Positions 32,560 through 42,307 of a stretch of DNA of 64,000 bases are shown here, piece by piece (the stretch's first letter is position 1; every line of letters begins with the position of its first letter). The stretch spans positions 62,001-126,000 of the forward strand of contig CAZVIH010000064.1 of the NCBI GenBank assembly GCA_964627755.1, given 5' to 3'. The position numbers and the translations under genes are program-made. The notes beneath the pieces were generated by a model. It had not been told where the DNA came from. It did not search any database and saw only the letters and a list, made by a program, of their open reading frames with translations. The stretch is from B10-G9 sp964627755 (GTDB lineage: Bacteria > Chloroflexota > Anaerolineae > Anaerolineales > UBA11858).

Positions 32560-34668
32560 ATGCTGGAAGAATTTTTTCACCCAAAATCAGTAGCTGTTAT
32601 TGGTGCATCAACCTCACCCGGAAAACTCGGTTACGCTGTTCTGGAAAATCTTGTTGAAGGGGGATATAAAGAAGTTGGCACAATTTATCCTATCAACCCC
32701 AAAGCCGATGAGATCCTAGGACAAAAAGCCTATCCCTCAGTTTTGGATGTCCCGGGAGATATTGATCTGGCAGTAGTAGTTATCCCTTATAAATTTGTAC
32801 CTGAGACCCTTGAGGATTGTGGAAGAAAGAATATCCCTGCTGTTGTTATTATCAGCGCTGGATTCCGAGAAGCTGGTATGGAAGGGCTGGAGCGGGAATT
32901 GGAATTGGTTGATATTGCCAAGGAATATAATATCCGCTTAATCGGGCCTAACTGCCTGGGTATTATTGATACATTCACCCCTCTAAATGCCTCATTCTCC
33001 GCCGGAACTCCTCCCAAGGGACCGATGGCTTTTATGTCTCAATCAGGCGCTCTTGGAACTGCGATTCTGGACTGGGCTCAGGCGGGCCGTCTGGGTTTAT
33101 CGAAATTTGTCAGCCTCGGGAATAAGGCCGATGTCAGTGAGATCGAATTGCTGGAAGCCTGGGTAGATGACAAAGACACGAATGTGATCCTGATGTACAG
33201 CGAAGGATTGCCCAACGGACAGAAATTCATTAATGTCGCCCGCGAAGTAGCAAAAGTTAAACCTATTGTCGCCATTAAGTCCGGTGTTACAAAATCAGGT
33301 TCCCGGGCTGTATCCTCCCACACGGGTTCCCTGGCAGGATCTGAACAAGCTTATCAGGCGGCTTTTCAGCAGGCTGGTGTACTGCGGGCCCCCGATATGG
33401 AAAGCATGTTCGATATTGCACTTGCTCTGGGATATCAACCCCCGCTAAAGAATGATAATATTGCAATTATCACAAACGCAGGTGGTCCCGGTATCCTGGC
33501 TACTGACGCTCTAGAGCGCAGCGGTATGAGCCTGGCCCGCCTCAAGGTGGAAACAATCCAGGAACTGGAGAAATATCTGCCGGATGCAGCCAGTGCTGCA
33601 AACCCGATTGATGTTTTGGGAGATGCCAAGGGAGACCGCTATAAGTTTGCTCTGGATATCGTAGCGAAAGATCCTAATGTGGATGGCATTATGGTTGTGT
33701 TAACACCGCAAGCGATGACTGAAATCCCGGAGACTGCAAAGGCAGTTGGCGAGTTATCCCAGGCGATTGAAAAACCTGTGCTGGCGTGTTTTATGGGTGA
33801 AGCTAAAGTGCAGCAGGGCATTCGGATTCTAAAGGATTACGATGTTCCGAATTACTCTTTCCCTGAACGAGCATCGCTGGCTTTCCGGGGTATGTCCCAA
33901 TACCGGAGTATCACTGAACGAACTGACCCGGTATATGAAAAATTCAATGTTAATCTCAAATCTACCAAGAGGGTAATTGATGGAGCGAAAGCAGACGGCC
34001 GATTTGCTATCGGTGATGCAGAAGCTTGGGGTATTCTTACAGCCTACGGACTTAAGATTCCGAGATCAGAATTGGCAAAAACATCCCAAGAAGCGGTAGA
34101 AATTGCTGTAGATATTGGTTATCCCGTAGTATTGAAAATTGCCTCACCAGATATCCTGCATAAAACAGATGTTGGTGGCGTGAAAGTTGGGCTGGAATCT
34201 GCTGACCAGGTGCGGGATGCATTTGATTTGATGATATACCGGACAGAACGGTTTTTACCGGATGCAGAGATTTGGGGCTGCCAGGTTCAGGAAATGGCAC
34301 CAACCGGTGGATTGGAAGTGCTGATCGGTATGAACAGAGATCCACAATTTGGGCCACTGGTAACTTTTGGTCTGGGCGGAATTTACGTGGAAGCCCTCAA
34401 AGACGTTACATTCAGGGTAGCACCTTTTACCAGGTTAGACGCCCAGGCTATGTTGTCGGAGATACGCGCTAAAGCGCTCCTGGATGGCGTCCGCGGCAAA
34501 CCGCCTGTTGATAAAGATGCGATTGTGGACGTATTATTAAGAATGGGTCAGCTTGTGCAGGACTTTCCTGAAATTGCCGAATTTGATATTAACCCCCTTA
34601 TCGTATATCCAAAAGATCAGGGCGCGCTTGCCATTGATATGCGATTGGTTTTAGAAAGTGAGAAATAA
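32560..34668 (+). CDS. ADP-forming acetate-CoA ligase, fused alpha-beta subunits
   Basis: A 702-residue NDP-forming acyl-CoA synthetase (ACD) with both subunits fused. The N-terminal CoA-binding Rossmann domain begins SVAVIGASTSPGKLG. The two succinyl-CoA-ligase-like domains hold the catalytic His254 in SSHTGSLAGSEQ. The C-terminal ATP-grasp domain (about 475-702) has VVLKIASPDILHKTDVGGV and GGLEVLIGMNRDPQFGP. The enzyme converts acetyl-CoA, ADP and phosphate to acetate and ATP, the main fermentative ATP-yielding step in many Anaerolineae and archaea. ATG 32560-32562 with AGGAAG is preferred to GTG 32554. A Rex-type operator covers its promoter. Confidence 0.94.
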   Translation: MLEEFFHPKSVAVIGASTSPGKLGYAVLENLVEGGYKEVGTIYPINPKADEILGQKAYPSVLDVPGDIDLAVVVIPYKFVPETLEDCGRKNIPAVVIISAGFREAGMEGLERELELVDIAKEYNIRLIGPNCLGIIDTFTPLNASFSAGTPPKGPMAFMSQSGALGTAILDWAQAGRLGLSKFVSLGNKADVSEIELLEAWVDDKDTNVILMYSEGLPNGQKFINVAREVAKVKPIVAIKSGVTKSGSRAVSSHTGSLAGSEQAYQAAFQQAGVLRAPDMESMFDIALALGYQPPLKNDNIAIITNAGGPGILATDALERSGMSLARLKVETIQELEKYLPDAASAANPIDVLGDAKGDRYKFALDIVAKDPNVDGIMVVLTPQAMTEIPETAKAVGELSQAIEKPVLACFMGEAKVQQGIRILKDYDVPNYSFPERASLAFRGMSQYRSITERTDPVYEKFNVNLKSTKRVIDGAKADGRFAIGDAEAWGILTAYGLKIPRSELAKTSQEAVEIAVDIGYPVVLKIASPDILHKTDVGGVKVGLESADQVRDAFDLMIYRTERFLPDAEIWGCQVQEMAPTGGLEVLIGMNRDPQFGPLVTFGLGGIYVEALKDVTFRVAPFTRLDAQAMLSEIRAKALLDGVRGKPPVDKDAIVDVLLRMGQLVQDFPEIAEFDINPLIVYPKDQGALAIDMRLVLESEK

Positions 34669-34678
34669 GGAGAACAAA

Positions 34679-35746
34679 ATGAAATCATTATATATCACTT
34701 CTGTTGAGAAGTATTCTGGCAAAACCGCACTTTGCCTGGCTTTCGGCAGGATCTACCAGGAACGGGGAATGAAAGTCGGTTACTTAAAACCCTTCAGCCT
34801 CCGACCCTGGAAAATTGGCGACAAAATTGCTGATGAAGATGCTGCATTTGTGATTGATATTCTCGGTGTGAATGCCAAACCCTGGGAGTTAGCGCCCGTA
34901 GTAGTCACCCCAGAAATACTGCGGGATTACCTCACCAGCAAAGAGAAAATTGACTACATGCCGCAGGTTCTGGAAGCGGCAAAAGCCCTGGAAGAGAGAA
35001 AGGATCTGCTTCTTTTGGAAGGTGGCGGCAGTTTGCGGGAAGGTTATGGAATGAAATTGGCTACTCCGGATGTGGCCAAGGAATTAGGCAGCGCAATCAT
35101 TGTGGTAGTTAAATACTGTGATGATGTATGTTTGTTAGATGATGTGCTGGCTGCAAAATTCAGACTGCCGAATTCGCTTTCTGGTGTGGTGATCAATCGG
35201 GTCCCTCAGCACGCCTTGAGTTTTGTAAATAATCTTGTTGTTCCATTCCTGGAAAAGGAAGGTGTTCCTGTCCTCGGTGTGCTGCCTGATGATCTGTCAT
35301 TGGCGGCTCTTTCCGTTGGCGAGATTGTAGATGTGTTAAATGCTGAAGTATTGACTTCCTGTTATGATGAAGAAGCACTCGTTGAAGCGCTGATGGTTGG
35401 AGCAATGACTGAGGATTCTGCTTTACGCAGGTTCCGGAAACAAGCCAATAAAGCGGTGATCACCGGAGGTGATCGGACTGATATTCAACTGGCTGCCATG
35501 GAAACGTCCACAACCTGCTTGATTTTGACAGGTAACCTGCATCCCAGCAACCTGATCATAAAACAGGCGGAAAACATGTGTGTGCCGATCCTGTTGGTTC
35601 CTAGTAATACAATGGAAGCTGTTGAATCATTGGATAGGATCTTTGGCAAGACTCGCCTGGGACAAAAAGAAAAACTGGAAAAATTTATGAAGTATGTCCA
35701 GGACAATATTGATTTGAAGCGTCTGGATAAAGCACTGGAAGATTAA
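34679..35746 (+). CDS. BioD-like/DRTGG-domain protein (phosphotransacetylase N-terminal-like)
   Basis: A 355-residue protein related to the BioD-like N-terminal part of long phosphotransacetylases. A P-loop-type segment SVEKYSGKTALCLAFG opens an NTPase domain (1-210), with LLLEGGGSLREG later. A C-terminal DRTGG domain contains VITGGDRTDIQLAAM at about 265-280. The phosphotransacetylase catalytic domain itself is absent. It lies 10 bp after the acetate-CoA ligase with AAGGAG before ATG 34679, so it probably senses a nucleotide and regulates that step (inference). The gene ends at a strong terminator. Confidence 0.85.
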   Translation: MKSLYITSVEKYSGKTALCLAFGRIYQERGMKVGYLKPFSLRPWKIGDKIADEDAAFVIDILGVNAKPWELAPVVVTPEILRDYLTSKEKIDYMPQVLEAAKALEERKDLLLLEGGGSLREGYGMKLATPDVAKELGSAIIVVVKYCDDVCLLDDVLAAKFRLPNSLSGVVINRVPQHALSFVNNLVVPFLEKEGVPVLGVLPDDLSLAALSVGEIVDVLNAEVLTSCYDEEALVEALMVGAMTEDSALRRFRKQANKAVITGGDRTDIQLAAMETSTTCLILTGNLHPSNLIIKQAENMCVPILLVPSNTMEAVESLDRIFGKTRLGQKEKLEKFMKYVQDNIDLKRLDKALED

Positions 35747-35763
35747 TTGATCTAATCTATAAG

Positions 35764-35804
35764 AAAAAAGGACTGAGTCCCATTCAAGGGACTCAGTCCT
35801 TTTA
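35764..35804. terminator. Bidirectional intrinsic terminator
   Basis: A 14-bp perfect stem, AAGGACTGAGTCCC (35768-35781) with GGGACTCAGTCCTT (35788-35801). It has an A-run before and TTTTAA after, between the converging DRTGG and membrane fusion protein genes. Confidence 0.93.
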
Positions 35805-35825
35805 ATATCAAATTCTCATGATATC

Positions 35826-37247
35826 TCAGGGCTGAAATACAACATCTGCCGGCATGCCGGGTTTCAGCTTGCCGTCCTTGTTATTGACAGCCAGTTCAAT
35901 TGCATAAACAGTGTTCTGCCTTTCCTCCTGGGTTTGCACATTACGGGGTGTGTACTCAGCTTCATCCGCGATGCGCACAACTTCCGCCTTAAAGACCTCG
36001 TCTGGGAATGAATCAACAGTTAATTCTGCAATATCACCAAGTTTTATTTGCCCGTATTTATCTTCCGACATATATACAGTTACTGTCAGATGGGAAAGAT
36101 CCCCGACTGTAAAGGCAGTATATCCAGCAGCAAGGATTTCACCGGGGTCAATAGTACTGGTAAGGATCACACCAGAAATTGGCGAGTAAACTTTCATTTT
36201 CTCCAATTGGAGAGCAACGAATTCCAGAGCTGCTTCTGCCTGTTTTACGGCTGTCTCGGCACTTACACGATTATTCTCGGTCTGGGTGACTTGGGCTTGA
36301 GCCAAATTAACACCAGCATCCGCCTGGGATGCAAATGCCTCTGCGGCCTGAACATCAAGTGAGTATTCGCCAGTATATTGTTGATAGAGAAAATCCCGGG
36401 CAAGGTCGGAAAATTCCTTAGCAACTGATACCCGGGCACGAGCTTCCAGTATTTCTTCATAATCTGGATCTGCCAGGATCTGGTCATAAGCTTTTTGAGC
36501 AGCTTTTAGTTCTGTCTCCGCATTGTCGTATATTGTTTTAACAAAATCCTCAATATTTTCACGTCCTTCATATCCTACCTGGTGATCATTTAATGCATCG
36601 GCAATCTTAAAAGCAGCTTGGGCTTCTGCAAGTCGCTTTTCAGCTTCCTGGAATTCCTCGTTTCCGATGTCATTGGCTGTGTCCTGGTAATTCTCCAGCT
36701 CATCCTGATAGAATTCCTGGGCACGTTTAAGCTCTTCTTTTGCTGCAGATATGTGTTCCGGTTCTTGAAAGTACCAGGCGGGAACGTCAATCTGGGAGGG
36801 AGTGCTTTCATTCCAATCGGAAACACGGTCTTCTGATGGGATCTCAGCTAAAATTTGCTGGTATTGGATATCAGCTGCTGTCTTACCCAATTCAGCTGAG
36901 CGCAGATAAGCCCGGGCTGCATTTTCTGCGGCCTTCGCTCCATTTAATTGTGCTGTAGCTGATTCAAGCTGAGCTTGAGCCTGGGTTTTCTGATTAAGAA
37001 GCAAGTCATCCTCTAATATCAAAACGAGTTCACCGGCAGTGACTTTTGTGCCCTCTTTCACGAGTACCTCGGTCACTCTACCGTTTAACTCAGACGCGAT
37101 AGCGATTTGATCAGCTTCAATGACTCCCGACGCCATGATCCCATCGGAGTCTTTTCCTCCGCCGATATCTGTCGAAATAGAGTCGCATCCCGCCAATATC
37201 AATACCAGAAGGGTGAGGAGAACGAGTCCTAACTTTTTATTCTTCAT
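35826..37247 (-). CDS. HlyD-family membrane fusion lipoprotein of an ABC exporter
   Basis: A 473-residue periplasmic-adaptor-type protein. The signal peptide ends in a lipobox LILAGC, giving a lipid-anchored N-terminus. A biotinyl-lipoyl-like half motif (GRVTEVLVKEGTKVTAGELVLILEDD) is followed by a long alpha-helical coiled-coil (about 90-300, unusually long, Gln/Ala/Glu-rich). The second half motif KVYSPISGVILTSTIDPGEIL and a beta-barrel come next. It should link the two permeases to export of a substrate. ATG 37245-37247 has GGAGGTAATC. It overlaps the end of the upstream ATPase gene by 11 bp. Confidence 0.9.
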   Translation of the reverse strand: MKNKKLGLVLLTLLVLILAGCDSISTDIGGGKDSDGIMASGVIEADQIAIASELNGRVTEVLVKEGTKVTAGELVLILEDDLLLNQKTQAQAQLESATAQLNGAKAAENAARAYLRSAELGKTAADIQYQQILAEIPSEDRVSDWNESTPSQIDVPAWYFQEPEHISAAKEELKRAQEFYQDELENYQDTANDIGNEEFQEAEKRLAEAQAAFKIADALNDHQVGYEGRENIEDFVKTIYDNAETELKAAQKAYDQILADPDYEEILEARARVSVAKEFSDLARDFLYQQYTGEYSLDVQAAEAFASQADAGVNLAQAQVTQTENNRVSAETAVKQAEAALEFVALQLEKMKVYSPISGVILTSTIDPGEILAAGYTAFTVGDLSHLTVTVYMSEDKYGQIKLGDIAELTVDSFPDEVFKAEVVRIADEAEYTPRNVQTQEERQNTVYAIELAVNNKDGKLKPGMPADVVFQP

Positions 37248-38208
37248 GATTACCTCCAATATTACTTTCTCGCATACACACGATAAATACATCTTCGAGA
37301 GATGGTTCTATCACAGAAATGCTGTTGATTTGAATACCTGATGCTTCTGCCAGAGATTGCAGGTAGCTCGTATGTTGTTTTGGCTGAGTAGTTATGACGT
37401 GGATGAGTGATCCATATAATTCTGCATTTAATGATCTTTCTTCCCCATTATTCCGCGCATTGTAAATTAGCTTGATAAGATCTTCTGGCCTGGTTGTGTC
37501 GATTTCCAAGACTTCGCCGATCATAGCATTGGTCTTGATATCAGTTGGAGTCCCCTGGGCAATGATTTCTCCATGCTGGATAAAAGCCAACCGATGGCAG
37601 TGTTCAGCCTCGTCCATATAATGGGTAGTGATGAATACGGTAATTCCTTCTGAGACCAGTTTATATAATAGGTCCCAGAATGCCCTGCGAGAAATTGGAT
37701 CAACTCCCGCAGTCGGTTCATCGAGAAAGAGAACTTCTGGCCGATGTAAAATAGCTGCGCTTAAAGCAAGGCGCTGCCGCCAACCCCCGGATAGATCTTT
37801 AGTGGGGGTATTTTCAAATCCATTTAAGCCTGAAAGGTCGACTGCCTCTTGGATAATAGTTTTCATTATGTCTGCTGCCAATCCATAGGCTTGACCGTAA
37901 AACTCCAAATTCTGGTAGACAGTCAGGTCGTTATAGAGTGAGAATTGTTGGGACATATAACCGATTCTGGGCAGGATATCAGTTATCTGATCGGGTACAG
38001 GGATGCCCAGGACCTCAATAGAGCCGCGAGTTGGACGGAGCAATCCCAGCATCATACGGATCGTTGTTGTCTTTCCAGATCCATTTGGTCCAAGGAAACC
38101 GAAGATTTCGCCTTTCTTGACAGTAAAGGCTACCTGGTTGACTGCTGTAAAATCACCGAACTTTTTTACCAGGTCATTTGTCTGGATGGTGATGACATTA
38201 TCCTTCAT
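37237..38208 (-). CDS. ABC exporter ATP-binding protein (second)
   Basis: A 323-residue ATPase with Walker A GPNGSGKTTT, signature LSGGWRQRLALSAAIL, Walker B VLFLDEPTAGVD and H-loop ITTHYMDEAEH. The C-terminal extension (about 230-323) is typical of ABC-2 exporter ATPases. ATG 38206-38208 immediately follows the permease stop; the frame stays open upstream, but ATPase homology starts only here. It pairs with the permeases at 38211-40481. The signature has Trp-Arg in the usual QxxR region. Confidence 0.92.
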   Translation of the reverse strand: MKDNVITIQTNDLVKKFGDFTAVNQVAFTVKKGEIFGFLGPNGSGKTTTIRMMLGLLRPTRGSIEVLGIPVPDQITDILPRIGYMSQQFSLYNDLTVYQNLEFYGQAYGLAADIMKTIIQEAVDLSGLNGFENTPTKDLSGGWRQRLALSAAILHRPEVLFLDEPTAGVDPISRRAFWDLLYKLVSEGITVFITTHYMDEAEHCHRLAFIQHGEIIAQGTPTDIKTNAMIGEVLEIDTTRPEDLIKLIYNARNNGEERSLNAELYGSLIHVITTQPKQHTSYLQSLAEASGIQINSISVIEPSLEDVFIVCMRESNIGGNHEE

Positions 38209-38210
38209 AA

Positions 38211-39335
38211 CTAATCTAAAGCCTTTCTGATGTAGCGCATTGAAAAGAAACCGATTATTCCTCCCAGGACAAGGAGGTATAAAATACTCGGCATAATGTC
38301 CAGAATTGTGGATCCTTTTAATGTGATCCCGCGCATGATATTCAACCAATGGTGGGCAGGGATAAGATAAGACACATACTGGATCACTTTTGGCATCGAT
38401 TCTACAGGCGCAGCGTATCCTGTAAAAAGGAAGTCGATCATGCCGACCATAAAAACCAGCAGGAAAGCCTGGTGCTGACTCTTGGAAAAAACTGAAATAG
38501 CCATTCCTTTTCCAAGCTCAACCAGAATATACATAAATGCCAATGTGAATAAAAGCAAAACTGACCCGCGGATTGGAATATGAAAAGCGAAGCTATTTAG
38601 ACTTAACATCAATGTGAAATCTATTAATCCAACCATAATTACGGGTATTGATTTTCCGATAATTATTTCCAGAGAAGAGAAGGGCATCACCAGAAGTTGT
38701 TCCAGTGTGCCAAACTCCTTTTCTCTTGAGAATGTCAGGGCAGCAAACAGCAGAATCGTGAATTCAAGCATCAAGGCCAGTTCAGCAGGAGTGGTGTAAA
38801 AAGCATCATTTAAAGCTTCGTTAAACCAGACTCGAAGACTGAAATCAAATCCTTTAAATATCTCAGAGTCGATGCCAAGGTGGTCTATGGTGATCTTTTC
38901 ATCAAGACTTCTGACAACACCTTCTACAGCACGGAGCGCTTCCCTGGCTGGTATGCTTTCAGCGCCGTTCAGAATGACCTGCAAGACAGGCTCTCCGCCC
39001 AGGGATTCCAGCTCCTGGGAAAAACCATGTGGAATGAGCACTGCTGCGTTGATCTTCCCTCTGTCCATCTGATCCACAATGATTGCCATAGAGTCTGCTG
39101 GCTCGGTCATCGTGAACACACCAGTATTCTCCAGGGAGATCACCAGATTCCTGCTGGCCACAGTTCGGTCCATATCCCAGATCATCATTGGTAAATTAGT
39201 GATCGGTCGGGAGGTAGCCCATCCGATTGCAAGCAGTTCCAGTGCCCCTCCAAATAACATAAAGGCTGGCAGCCACCAGTCGCCTTTCAGGTGCAGGAAT
39301 TCTTTTTTTACAAGGGCCAGGATTCTTCTAATCAT
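38211..39335 (-). CDS. ABC-2 type permease (second)
   Basis: A 374-residue ABC-2 exporter permease. It has an N-terminal helix, a large extracytoplasmic domain (about 50-180, including DMDRTVASRNLVISLENTG), then five hydrophobic segments. The characteristic TFSREKEFGTLEQLLVMPFSSLEIIIGK motif lies between them. It resembles YbhS/YbhR, which form a heterodimeric pore. It is adjacent to the sister permease at 39348-40481. Confidence 0.92.
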   Translation of the reverse strand: MIRRILALVKKEFLHLKGDWWLPAFMLFGGALELLAIGWATSRPITNLPMMIWDMDRTVASRNLVISLENTGVFTMTEPADSMAIIVDQMDRGKINAAVLIPHGFSQELESLGGEPVLQVILNGAESIPAREALRAVEGVVRSLDEKITIDHLGIDSEIFKGFDFSLRVWFNEALNDAFYTTPAELALMLEFTILLFAALTFSREKEFGTLEQLLVMPFSSLEIIIGKSIPVIMVGLIDFTLMLSLNSFAFHIPIRGSVLLLFTLAFMYILVELGKGMAISVFSKSQHQAFLLVFMVGMIDFLFTGYAAPVESMPKVIQYVSYLIPAHHWLNIMRGITLKGSTILDIMPSILYLLVLGGIIGFFSMRYIRKALD

Positions 39336-39347
39336 ATATTGTCAACC

Positions 39348-40481
39348 TCAGGCCAGTTTCTTCTTGAAAAATAGAGCTGCAATCCCGGTGAATGCCAATC
39401 CCAGGAAGATCAGCATGATCGCATAAGGCCATAGGACATCCAGACCGATCCCGGTCAGAAATACACCTCGGGTGATAATGGCGTAATGTGTGCCGGGGAG
39501 GAAAAGAGACTCCATTCGGGCCATTTCTGGCAGGGCGGCAATGGGGAAAAAGATACCGGTCAGGAAGAAACCGGGGAATAAAACAACCAGGAAAGATAAT
39601 GCCAGGGCTGCGGATTGGGATTTCATAAATACTCCGATGATCATACCCATACTCAGCTCAGCGAAAAGGAATATTACGGATAACAATAAAAACTCTAGAA
39701 AGTTGCCATTAAAGGGTACGTTGAACCAGGCTAGTGCGATCAAAGGGATAACTATTACATTTACAAGACCAGCCAGGATATAGGGGATTATCTTTCCCAG
39801 AAGCAGTTCAATTCGGGTAATAGGAGTGGCGAGCAGCTGCTCCATCGTACGGTGTTCATGTTCTCTGGCTAGGGTGAGGGCGACCGAGAATGCAGGAAAA
39901 CCAAGCACGATGGATAATAAGCCTGGAAGGAGATCAACTCTCGGCTCCAGGCTGGGGTTGTACCAGGACCGGATTCTGAGGTCAATGGGCTGGAGGGAAC
40001 CAAGGGGAATCCCGCTGGTCAGGATCTGATCTGCCAGAATGTCGTTGGCAAAAGACTCCGCCCGCCAACCGATATGGTCCACGGCAAAACCACCCGTTTC
40101 TGGCTCTGTTCCATCGATAATGATTTGCAAAGATAAACCGCGCAAAGCCAATAAATCCTCGCTGAATGAGGGTCCAATAATTATTGCTGCTTTGATTTTT
40201 CCCCTGGTCAGAAGCTCTTCGATCTCTTCAATAGACCTGGTATTTACAAACAAATCCAGATCATCCCCGGCAGTAATTTGCTGGATGAATTTTCTGGAGG
40301 TTGCGCTTTGATCATAATCCACTAAAGCAATCGGAACGTGCTGGATATCAACTGCCAGAGCATAAGTCATCAAAAGCAGCACGATAGTCGGTGTAACCAG
40401 TACCAGCATAAAAGTGCCTCGATCACGGAGGATATGCTGTAATTCTTTGCGAACGACTGCCCAGATATGACGGAAAGACAT
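39348..40481 (-). CDS. ABC-2 type permease (first)
   Basis: A 377-residue ABC-2 permease with the same architecture as its neighbour (VALVDYDQSATSRKFIQQI, and TLAREHEHRTMEQLLATPITRIELLLGK). The two genes are clearly paralogous and should form a heterodimer. It starts 2 bp after the ATPase stop (TAA-TT-ATG) without a strong ribosome binding site, implying re-initiation. Confidence 0.92.
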   Translation of the reverse strand: MSFRHIWAVVRKELQHILRDRGTFMLVLVTPTIVLLLMTYALAVDIQHVPIALVDYDQSATSRKFIQQITAGDDLDLFVNTRSIEEIEELLTRGKIKAAIIIGPSFSEDLLALRGLSLQIIIDGTEPETGGFAVDHIGWRAESFANDILADQILTSGIPLGSLQPIDLRIRSWYNPSLEPRVDLLPGLLSIVLGFPAFSVALTLAREHEHRTMEQLLATPITRIELLLGKIIPYILAGLVNVIVIPLIALAWFNVPFNGNFLEFLLLSVIFLFAELSMGMIIGVFMKSQSAALALSFLVVLFPGFFLTGIFFPIAALPEMARMESLFLPGTHYAIITRGVFLTGIGLDVLWPYAIMLIFLGLAFTGIAALFFKKKLA

Positions 40482-40483
40482 AA

Positions 40484-41422
40484 TTAGTTGGTTTTACTCA
40501 TTCTCCTGATCAATGAGATAAAGGCTTCTTCCATGCGGGGTTTAATGACCCGCATTTCAACAATAGTGATATTATTCTTCTGGAGAGTTTTTTTGATGGT
40601 ATTTATTCTTTTATCTGCTGAGTCCACCAGGATATGCAAGGCTTCACCATAAGTTTGCACTTCCAGAGTGCCTTTAAGCGGGAGGATAATCTCCCGGGAT
40701 ATTTGCCAGTCGTGGGTAACCACTTTGATGACCTCGCCTCCGATTTTGTTCCGGATTATCTCGGGAGAATCACATTCGACGATCTTTCCCTCGTATATTA
40801 AACCTACCCGGGAACACCGGTCCGCTTCATCCATATAGGGTGTGCTGACTAGAATGGTTGTCCCACGCAGGTGAAGGTCATTGAGGATATTCCAGAAATC
40901 TCTTCTTGAGACAGGATCAACACCAGTTGTCGGTTCATCCAGCAGCAGGATGGGGGGCTGATGAAGCAGGGTGCACGCCAGGGCAAGTTTTTTCTTCATG
41001 CCGCCGGATAACTTGGCTGCCCTGCGGTCCGTGAAATCTGTTAATTGCGCAAAAGCCAGCAATCCCGGGATGCGTTCTTTTTGCTGGGCAGGGGAGACAT
41101 CATACATTTCCCCGAAAAACTGCAGATTTTCAAGGACGGATAACTTGCCATAAAGACTGAATTCCTGAGCCATATAGCCGATCTTTGATTTGACTGCTTC
41201 AGAATTCTTGTGCAGCTCAAATCCAGCTTCCCGCACTTCACCCCCGGTTATACCTAAAAGCCCGGCCAATGTTCGCAGCAATGTAGTTTTACCGGCCCCA
41301 TCAGGACCAACCAATCCAAACAATTCACCTTCTTGAATAGTGAGGTTAACCGCATCCAGGGCAATATTCTCCTTGAATTTACGGGTCAGATTTGTGATCT
41401 TGATGAATTCTTTATCCGCCAT
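40484..41422 (-). CDS. ABC exporter ATP-binding protein (first)
   Basis: A 312-residue ATPase with Walker A GPDGAGKTTLLR, signature LSGGMKKKLALACTLL, Walker B ILLLDEPTTGVD and switch region STPYMDEADR (His of the H-loop replaced by Pro-Tyr context). Two separate ATPases serve two permeases here, whereas E. coli YbhF fuses both ATPases in one chain. Confidence 0.92.
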   Translation of the reverse strand: MADKEFIKITNLTRKFKENIALDAVNLTIQEGELFGLVGPDGAGKTTLLRTLAGLLGITGGEVREAGFELHKNSEAVKSKIGYMAQEFSLYGKLSVLENLQFFGEMYDVSPAQQKERIPGLLAFAQLTDFTDRRAAKLSGGMKKKLALACTLLHQPPILLLDEPTTGVDPVSRRDFWNILNDLHLRGTTILVSTPYMDEADRCSRVGLIYEGKIVECDSPEIIRNKIGGEVIKVVTHDWQISREIILPLKGTLEVQTYGEALHILVDSADKRINTIKKTLQKNNITIVEMRVIKPRMEEAFISLIRRMSKTN

Positions 41423-41485
41423 AGTTTAATTAGTAACTTGAATCTAATGACCGCTGATCAATGACGCTAATTTACCAACTTCTGA

Positions 41486-41767
41486 TTACTCCTTGGCTTT
41501 ACTAATGATCCACAGGACGATCAGAGCCGTCGCTGCGGGTTCAAAGATAACACCCAGCAGCTGCATTGTGGACCCAAAACCCATAGCAGGGATTACAAAC
41601 CAATCTAATAAACCTACTGATACAGTGGAGATCACGGCAGCAATATAATCCCCCTTGACTCCGATAGGCCGTTTGTCTTTCCAGATCAAACCGGCTATAT
41701 AACCCATTAATAAACCAACTACTAACATGGCAACGATCACAATTAATACTTGCATGAAAATGGACAT
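41486..41767 (-). CDS. Small three-helix membrane protein
   Basis: A 93-residue protein with three hydrophobic segments. The first contains GLLMGYIAGLIWKDKRPIG, somewhat like the GlsB/YeaQ (transglycosylase-associated) family of stress membrane proteins, but the match is loose. It sits between the reductase-like and ABC genes in the TetR-controlled run. Function unknown. Confidence 0.65.
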   Translation of the reverse strand: MSIFMQVLIVIVAMLVVGLLMGYIAGLIWKDKRPIGVKGDYIAAVISTVSVGLLDWFVIPAMGFGSTMQLLGVIFEPAATALIVLWIISKAKE

Positions 41768-41820
41768 TAGTTTCTCCTTTCTTTGTTAACCCAATAAGGC
41801 AATCCTGCTCCTGAAATTGG

Positions 41821-42297
41821 TCATTCCGGAGTTGCAGTTGAAAAACAGATAACTGGAATTTCCCTTCCAAAAGCCCGGTAACCTTCTGGTGTATGTTCGA
41901 TCTCATAACCTAGCATTGCACCCAAAGCTTTGAGATTTTTGGGATATTTTTGAGTATAGGCAAGGATCAGCTGACTGGCTTCTTCAGGGTTAAGCCGGCT
42001 TGCTATGGCTGCCATTTTTTTATTGCCAATCTGAATAGTCACGGAGGGATCATTCATAATGTTTTGATACCAATCCGAGCGGGTTCCGAAACCTGATACA
42101 ACATAATATTTACCAGTACTTGGAGAGCTGTGGATCACTTCCAGTACGTTTTGTCGATCTTTTCCAGATTTCCTTCCCTTGTGGGTAAGGAGCAAACCAT
42201 GCCTACCAATTATAAAACCAAAACCAAGGCGGTAGATCCAGATGGGCAATCGCCAGGGAATGGCTTTAAATCCTCGAGGTGGGGCAGGGAATTGCAT
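41821..42297 (-). CDS. Nitroreductase/deazaflavin-dependent (DUF385, Ddn-like) family protein
   Basis: A 158-residue protein of the Ddn/DUF385 split-barrel family. GLLLTHKGRKSGKDRQNVLEV and YYVVSGFGTRSDWYQNIMNDPSVTIQIG are the characteristic segments. Characterised members bind coenzyme F420, suggesting F420 use here, but many distant members are untested. It is 10 bp after tetR in the same direction and so probably controlled by it together with the exporter. Confidence 0.85.
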   Translation of the reverse strand: MQFPAPPRGFKAIPWRLPIWIYRLGFGFIIGRHGLLLTHKGRKSGKDRQNVLEVIHSSPSTGKYYVVSGFGTRSDWYQNIMNDPSVTIQIGNKKMAAIASRLNPEEASQLILAYTQKYPKNLKALGAMLGYEIEHTPEGYRAFGREIPVICFSTATPE

Positions 42298-42307
42298 AAA
42301 ATCTCCT

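Noticed and set aside
37209..38349. Longer start (38349) for the second ABC ATPase
   Set aside because: The extra 47 codons lie inside the permease gene in another frame and show no ATPase homology.
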